DNA from: an uncultured Anaerococcus sp.
Lineage (GTDB): Bacteria; Bacillota; Clostridia; Tissierellales; Peptoniphilaceae
NCBI RefSeq assembly: GCF_937934665.1
Contig: NZ_CALGYW010000145.1
Coordinates: forward strand, 1 to 8,324
Direction of reading: 5' to 3'
DNA: 8,324 nt
Every line of letters begins with the position of its first letter. The stretch's first letter is position 1. Shown piece by piece: positions 6,424-8,324 of the stretch. The position numbers and the translations under genes were made by a program. The notes beneath the pieces were generated by a model, which searched no databases, had not been told where the DNA came from, and saw nothing but the letters and a program-made list of their open reading frames with translations.

Positions 6424-6450
6424 TGTGAAATTTCACATAAGAAGTGAAAT
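6424..6450. promoter_or_regulatory. Palindrome cluster upstream of the EIICB promoter, candidate operator
   Basis: TGTGAAATTTCACA (6424-6437) is a perfect 14-bp palindrome, and a further direct half-site GTGAAAT follows at 6444-6450. The palindrome centre lies about 95 bases upstream of the predicted EIICB start, between the terminator of the EIIA gene and the promoter. The TGAAAT/ATTTCA pattern resembles operators described for some RpiR regulators. It also resembles Rex and CRP sites, but the spacing is shorter than in either. There is no U-tract, so it is not a terminator. An operator is likely; which protein binds is unknown. Confidence 0.5.
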
Positions 6451-6474
6451 CTCTGATCAACAACGAGTCAATAC

Positions 6475-6564
6475 AAAAAAAGAGCCCTTAGCCCCTAATC
6501 AATACCTAAACTACTATCCTAAAATCCAGTTAGTCCCTAGTATATCTTAAGCTAAAAGCTCTTT
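6475..6564 (-). terminator. Long structured terminator of the EIIA gene
   Basis: Bases 6551-6564 pair with 6479-6492 in a 14-bp stem (two G-U pairs on the RNA). The downstream arm ends in seven T on the minus strand (6481-6475). The stem starts 17 bases after the EIIA stop codon. The 58-base interior is unusually long and can form further short stems, giving an RNA hairpin of about 86 bases. Termination of the EIIA transcript is the plain reading. It separates EIIA from the EIICB operon. Confidence 0.7.
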
Positions 6565-6581
6565 CATATCTTATTTAAATT

Positions 6582-7103
6582 TTATTGTAGTTCAAAATTA
6601 AAGATTTCATCACCAACTACTACCCTATCCTTGTCGGTATATTGTATTGGTTTTATCTTCTCAAGATTTGTAACAACAATAGGGGTAACTACTTCATAAC
6701 CCTTTTCCTTAATTAGGTCTAGGTCAAAATCTATTAAGTCTTGGCCTGCTTTTACCTTATCACCATTTTTTACATGGGCTTTAAAACCTTCCCCGTTAAG
6801 CTCAACTGTATCCATACCTATATGGATAAGAAGGTCTACCCCCTCATTAGACTTAATACCTACAGCATGACAGGTATCAAATAGCATAACAATCTCACCA
6901 TCAACAGGAGAATGAACTTTGCCCTCTTCTGGGTCTATAGCTAGTCCCTTACCAAGCATACCTGATGAAAAAGCAGGGTCTTTAATCTCTTCAAGCTTTA
7001 AAACTTTGCCATTTATAGGAGCTTTTACGCTCACAGCATTAGATTTTTCTTCCTTAGTTTCTTTGCCACCAAAAACATTTTTCATAAAATTTTTTAAACT
7101 CAT
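6582..7103 (-). CDS. crr: Stand-alone PTS EIIA, glucose family (Crr-like)
   Basis: This 173-residue cytoplasmic phosphocarrier passes phosphate from HPr to EIIB domains. After a short N-terminal lead (1-24, with a Lys/Glu-rich stretch) comes the EIIA-Glc fold, starting at VSVKAPINGKVLKLEEI (25-41). HSPVDGEI (64-71) leads to DTCHAVGI with His79, and LIHIGMDTVELNGEGF (92-107) holds the phosphoacceptor His94. These correspond to His75 and His90 of Escherichia coli Crr. VKAGQ and VTPIVVTN follow as in the family. The start is the ATG at 7103, with GGAGG four bases upstream. The open frame extends to a TTG at 7148, but that has no ribosome binding site and lies within the predicted leader. The gene is upstream of the EIICB gene but has its own promoter and terminator, so it may serve other EIICB proteins too. 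Confidence 0.93.
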   Translation of the reverse strand: MSLKNFMKNVFGGKETKEEKSNAVSVKAPINGKVLKLEEIKDPAFSSGMLGKGLAIDPEEGKVHSPVDGEIVMLFDTCHAVGIKSNEGVDLLIHIGMDTVELNGEGFKAHVKNGDKVKAGQDLIDFDLDLIKEKGYEVVTPIVVTNLEKIKPIQYTDKDRVVVGDEIFNFELQ

Positions 7104-7107
7104 ATTG

Positions 7108-7112
7108 CCTCC
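7108..7112 (-). promoter_or_regulatory. Ribosome binding site that fixes the EIIA start
   Basis: GGAGG (7112-7108, minus) lies four bases before the ATG at 7103. It supports the 173-residue form over the 188-residue extension beginning at a TTG at 7148. Confidence 0.75.
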
Positions 7113-7140
7113 AAATATATCTCTTATCACGCTTATTAAG

Positions 7141-7164
7141 TTAAGCAAATTGTAATTTACTTAA
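7141..7164. repeat. Imperfect palindrome at the crr transcription start
   Basis: Arms TTAAGCAAAT (7141-7150) and ATTTACTTAA (7155-7164) are inverted repeats with nine of ten positions matching, around four bases. They directly abut the -10 box and cover the predicted start near 7157. The position suits an operator. A 5' mRNA hairpin is less likely because the outer arm begins upstream of the start. AT-rich sequence makes chance possible. Confidence 0.45.
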
Positions 7165-7192
7165 TTATACCATAAAAATAAAATGTTATAAA
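7164..7192 (-). promoter_or_regulatory. Promoter of the crr-like EIIA gene
   Basis: On the minus strand an extended -10, TGGTATAAT (7172-7164), carries a perfect TATAAT. TTTATA (7192-7187) at 17 bases is a four-of-six -35. The predicted start near 7157 gives a leader of about 54 bases before the ATG at 7103. Confidence 0.65.
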
Positions 7193-7243
7193 TTTTTTTA
7201 TAAATTCTTTAAAATCTTAAATCAAATCCTAATTATAAAACCT

Positions 7244-7267
7244 AGAGCTAGTACTCATTTTAGCTCT
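7244..7267. repeat. Small hairpin in the crr-tpx gap
   Basis: AGAGCTA (7244-7250) and TAGCTCT (7261-7267) form a perfect 7-bp inverted repeat with a 10-base loop, extendable by one U-G pair. On the minus strand AGGTTTTA follows, too weak for a confident terminator, and no gene ends nearby. Function is unknown. Confidence 0.35.
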
Positions 7268-7369
7268 GTATAAATCAGTTTCTTCTAATAAAGATTCATG
7301 ACTTACAAAAAGGAAATAAAATACTTTATGAAAATTTTAATATAATTATATATATTAAGAAAATTTGGG

Positions 7370-7381
7370 TATAATTATAAT
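7370..7381 (+). promoter_or_regulatory. Probable tpx promoter with two overlapping-type -10 boxes
   Basis: TATAAT occurs twice back to back, at 7370-7375 and 7376-7381, about 50-60 bases before the tpx ATG. No clear -35 exists in the AT-only stretch upstream. Arms TTAATATA (7337-7344) and TATATTAA (7351-7358) form an 8-bp inverted repeat where the -35 should be. That could be an operator but is low-complexity sequence. Confidence 0.45.
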
Positions 7382-7431
7382 GTTAAAAGTTTTTTAAAAA
7401 CAAATTTTGACTACCATAAGGAGGTAAAAGT

Positions 7432-7932
7432 ATGACAATTACATTTGGAGGAGACAAAGTTACCCTAGTAGGAAAACAAGTAGAAGTAGGAGAAAAAGCA
7501 CCAGCTTTTAAGGCTACAAAAAATGACCTTTCAGAATTTAACTCTGAAGACCTTAAAGGAAAGGTTGTTATTTATTCTATAGCCCCATCTCTTGATACTA
7601 GCGTATGTGCCATCCAAGCTAAGAAATTTAACCACGATGCCCTTGATCTTTCTGATGACGTAGCAATAGTAACAATCACAGAAGACCTACCATTTGCCCA
7701 AAAAAGATTTTGTGCAAACGAAGACATCGAAAATCTAGAAGTGGTTTCAGACTACAAGGAAAGAGAATTTGGCGAAAAATACGGCTTCTTAATGGACGAA
7801 CTTAAGCTACTCGCAAGGGGTGTTGTTGTAGTTGATAAAGAAGGCGTAATCAAGCACGTAGAATACGTAGAAGAAGTTACAAACGAAGTTGATTTTGACG
7901 CTGCCCTTGAAGCTGTTAAAGAATTAGTTTAA
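7432..7932 (+). CDS. tpx: Thiol peroxidase Tpx, atypical 2-Cys peroxiredoxin
   Basis: This 166-residue cytoplasmic peroxidase reduces hydrogen peroxide and alkyl hydroperoxides, and is normally recycled by thioredoxin. It begins MTITFGGDKVTLVGKQVEVGEKAPAF, the Tpx-specific start. The peroxidatic site is APSLDTSVCAIQAKKF (51-66), with Pro52, Thr56 and Cys59. The resolving cysteine Cys94 in KRFCANE (91-97) sits 35 residues later, as in the Tpx subgroup. LLARG (126-130) supplies the conserved active-site arginine, Arg129. Length is standard. AAGGAGG at 7418-7424 lies seven bases before the ATG, a strong site suggesting high expression. The next gene follows after 33 bases with no terminator between, so both are probably on one mRNA. 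It protects a presumably anaerobic cell from oxygen exposure, which is inference. Confidence 0.97.
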   Translation: MTITFGGDKVTLVGKQVEVGEKAPAFKATKNDLSEFNSEDLKGKVVIYSIAPSLDTSVCAIQAKKFNHDALDLSDDVAIVTITEDLPFAQKRFCANEDIENLEVVSDYKEREFGEKYGFLMDELKLLARGVVVVDKEGVIKHVEYVEEVTNEVDFDAALEAVKELV

Positions 7933-7965
7933 GATAAGAATAATTAATAAAGATAGGAGAGTTTT

Positions 7966-8324
7966 ATGGATTATAGAAGATTTGACAATAAGATTATAGC
8001 TAGGTTTGAAAGAGGAGAAGAAGTCCACGACTGCCTTAAAAAAATCGCTATAAAAGAAGACATAAAACTTGCATCTATATCCGCACTTGGAGCAACAGAT
8101 GACTTCACTATCGGCGTTTATAAGGTAGACGATAAGTCCTATTCAGAGTTAAATTTCAAGGGTATTTTCGAAATCCTATCTATAAATGGTACTATCACCA
8201 CAAAGGATGGCGAATACTACCCACATCTTCACATCTCTGTAGCTGATGATAAGGGAAATGGCTTTGGTGGCCACCTTATCAGTTCAAATATCAGCGTAAC
8301 CTGTGAAATGGTCATAGATATAAT
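7966..8324 (+). CDS. PCC/DUF296 domain protein, N-terminal part (runs off the window)
   Basis: The first 119 codons are visible, starting at an ATG with AGGAGA five bases upstream. The translation begins MDYRRFDNKIIARFERGEEV, then SISALGATDDFTIGVY (38-52), FEILSINGTITTKDGE (68-83), YPHLHISVADDKG (85-97) and GFGGHL (99-104). This pattern, including the His87-x-His89 pair and His103, matches the PCC (plants and prokaryotes conserved) domain, PF03479. Bacterial members are small, usually about 140 residues, so perhaps 20-30 codons are missing. The three histidines could form a metal site; this is inferred from the family. Biochemical function is not established for bacterial PCC proteins. It follows tpx in a likely two-gene operon, which may hint at a stress role, but no more can be said. 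Confidence 0.85.
   Translation, partial: MDYRRFDNKIIARFERGEEVHDCLKKIAIKEDIKLASISALGATDDFTIGVYKVDDKSYSELNFKGIFEILSINGTITTKDGEYYPHLHISVADDKGNGFGGHLISSNISVTCEMVIDI

Larger units (their letters stand above)
7104..7431. other. Intergenic region between divergent crr and tpx
   Basis: This 328-base AT-rich gap separates two divergent start codons. It holds the EIIA promoter and an imperfect palindrome at its transcription start, a small hairpin at 7244-7267, and AT-rich tpx promoter sequence. I see no convincing gene: the longest small frame with an ATG (from 7298, 15 codons) lacks a ribosome binding site. No tRNA, riboswitch or other known RNA is recognised. Confidence 0.7.

Noticed and set aside
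6424..6437. Canonical CRP or Rex binding site
   Set aside because: TGTGA and TCACA are separated by four bases rather than CRP's six, and the palindrome is two bases shorter than the Rex consensus. It is kept as an unassigned operator candidate.
6919..7155. Plus-strand 78-codon open frame opposite crr
   Set aside because: It is antisense to a conserved EIIA gene and shows no own signals.
7244..7267. CRISPR or tracrRNA-like sequence (TAGAGCTA ... TTTTAGCTCT)
   Set aside because: It only faintly recalls the GTTTTAGAGCTA repeat; there are no repeated units, no spacers and no cas genes in the window.
7298..7345. Small plus-strand peptide frame upstream of tpx
   Set aside because: It is only 15 codons, has no ribosome binding site and lies in AT-only promoter sequence.
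7366..7381. PerR box at the tpx promoter
   Set aside because: The TATAATTATAAT stretch matches the PerR consensus at the centre, but several outer positions fail and the region is low-complexity.
1..8324. Insertion sequences, integrase sites, tRNA genes, defence or toxin-antitoxin genes
   Set aside because: I looked for transposase-like proteins, terminal inverted repeats with target duplications, and tRNA-like folds, and found none. All sizeable frames are accounted for by ordinary families.

Overview
The window is low-GC bacterial DNA with strong Gram-positive style signals: AGGAGG-type ribosome binding sites, TTGACA/TATAAT promoters and U-tract terminators. A Firmicutes-type S12 start, a phosphotransferase (PTS) alpha-glucoside system and an atypical 2-Cys thiol peroxidase suggest a fermentative, low-GC Firmicute. 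A Gram-positive anaerobic coccus of the Peptoniphilaceae type (for example Anaerococcus) fits, but the genus is inference only.

Layout. Positions 1-158 (minus) hold the start of rpsL, the usual first gene of the str operon, with its own promoter and a hairpin at the predicted 5' end of its mRNA. A divergent promoter drives a 485-residue FAD/NAD(P)-binding protein (310-1767). This gene converges on the minus-strand sugar locus across a long hairpin that can terminate both transcripts.

From 7103 down to 1834 every gene is on the minus strand. In transcription order they are: a stand-alone glucose-family EIIA (crr-like); a structured terminator; a palindrome cluster and a good promoter; an alpha-glucoside/maltose EIICB transporter; a GH4 6-phospho-alpha-glucosidase; a terminator hairpin; and two RpiR-family regulators that overlap by one base. 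The logic is clear. EIIA phosphorylates the EIIB domain, which has no EIIA domain fused to it. EIICB imports and phosphorylates maltose or a related alpha-glucoside, GH4 splits the 6'-phosphate disaccharide to glucose and glucose 6-phosphate, and one or both RpiR proteins sense a phosphosugar.

A 328-base gap (7104-7431) carries divergent promoters. On its far side are tpx (7432-7932), a thiol peroxidase, and the start of a PCC/DUF296 domain protein (7966 onward), probably in one operon.

Two start sites were corrected from the longest open frame: EIICB to GTG at 6302, and EIIA to ATG at 7103. I do not see a wholly new system. The points most worth a second look are regulatory: the tandem divergent RpiR pair, the terminator with a promoter-like box in its loop directly before the regulator genes, an unusual regulator start codon, and the palindrome cluster upstream of the transporter.
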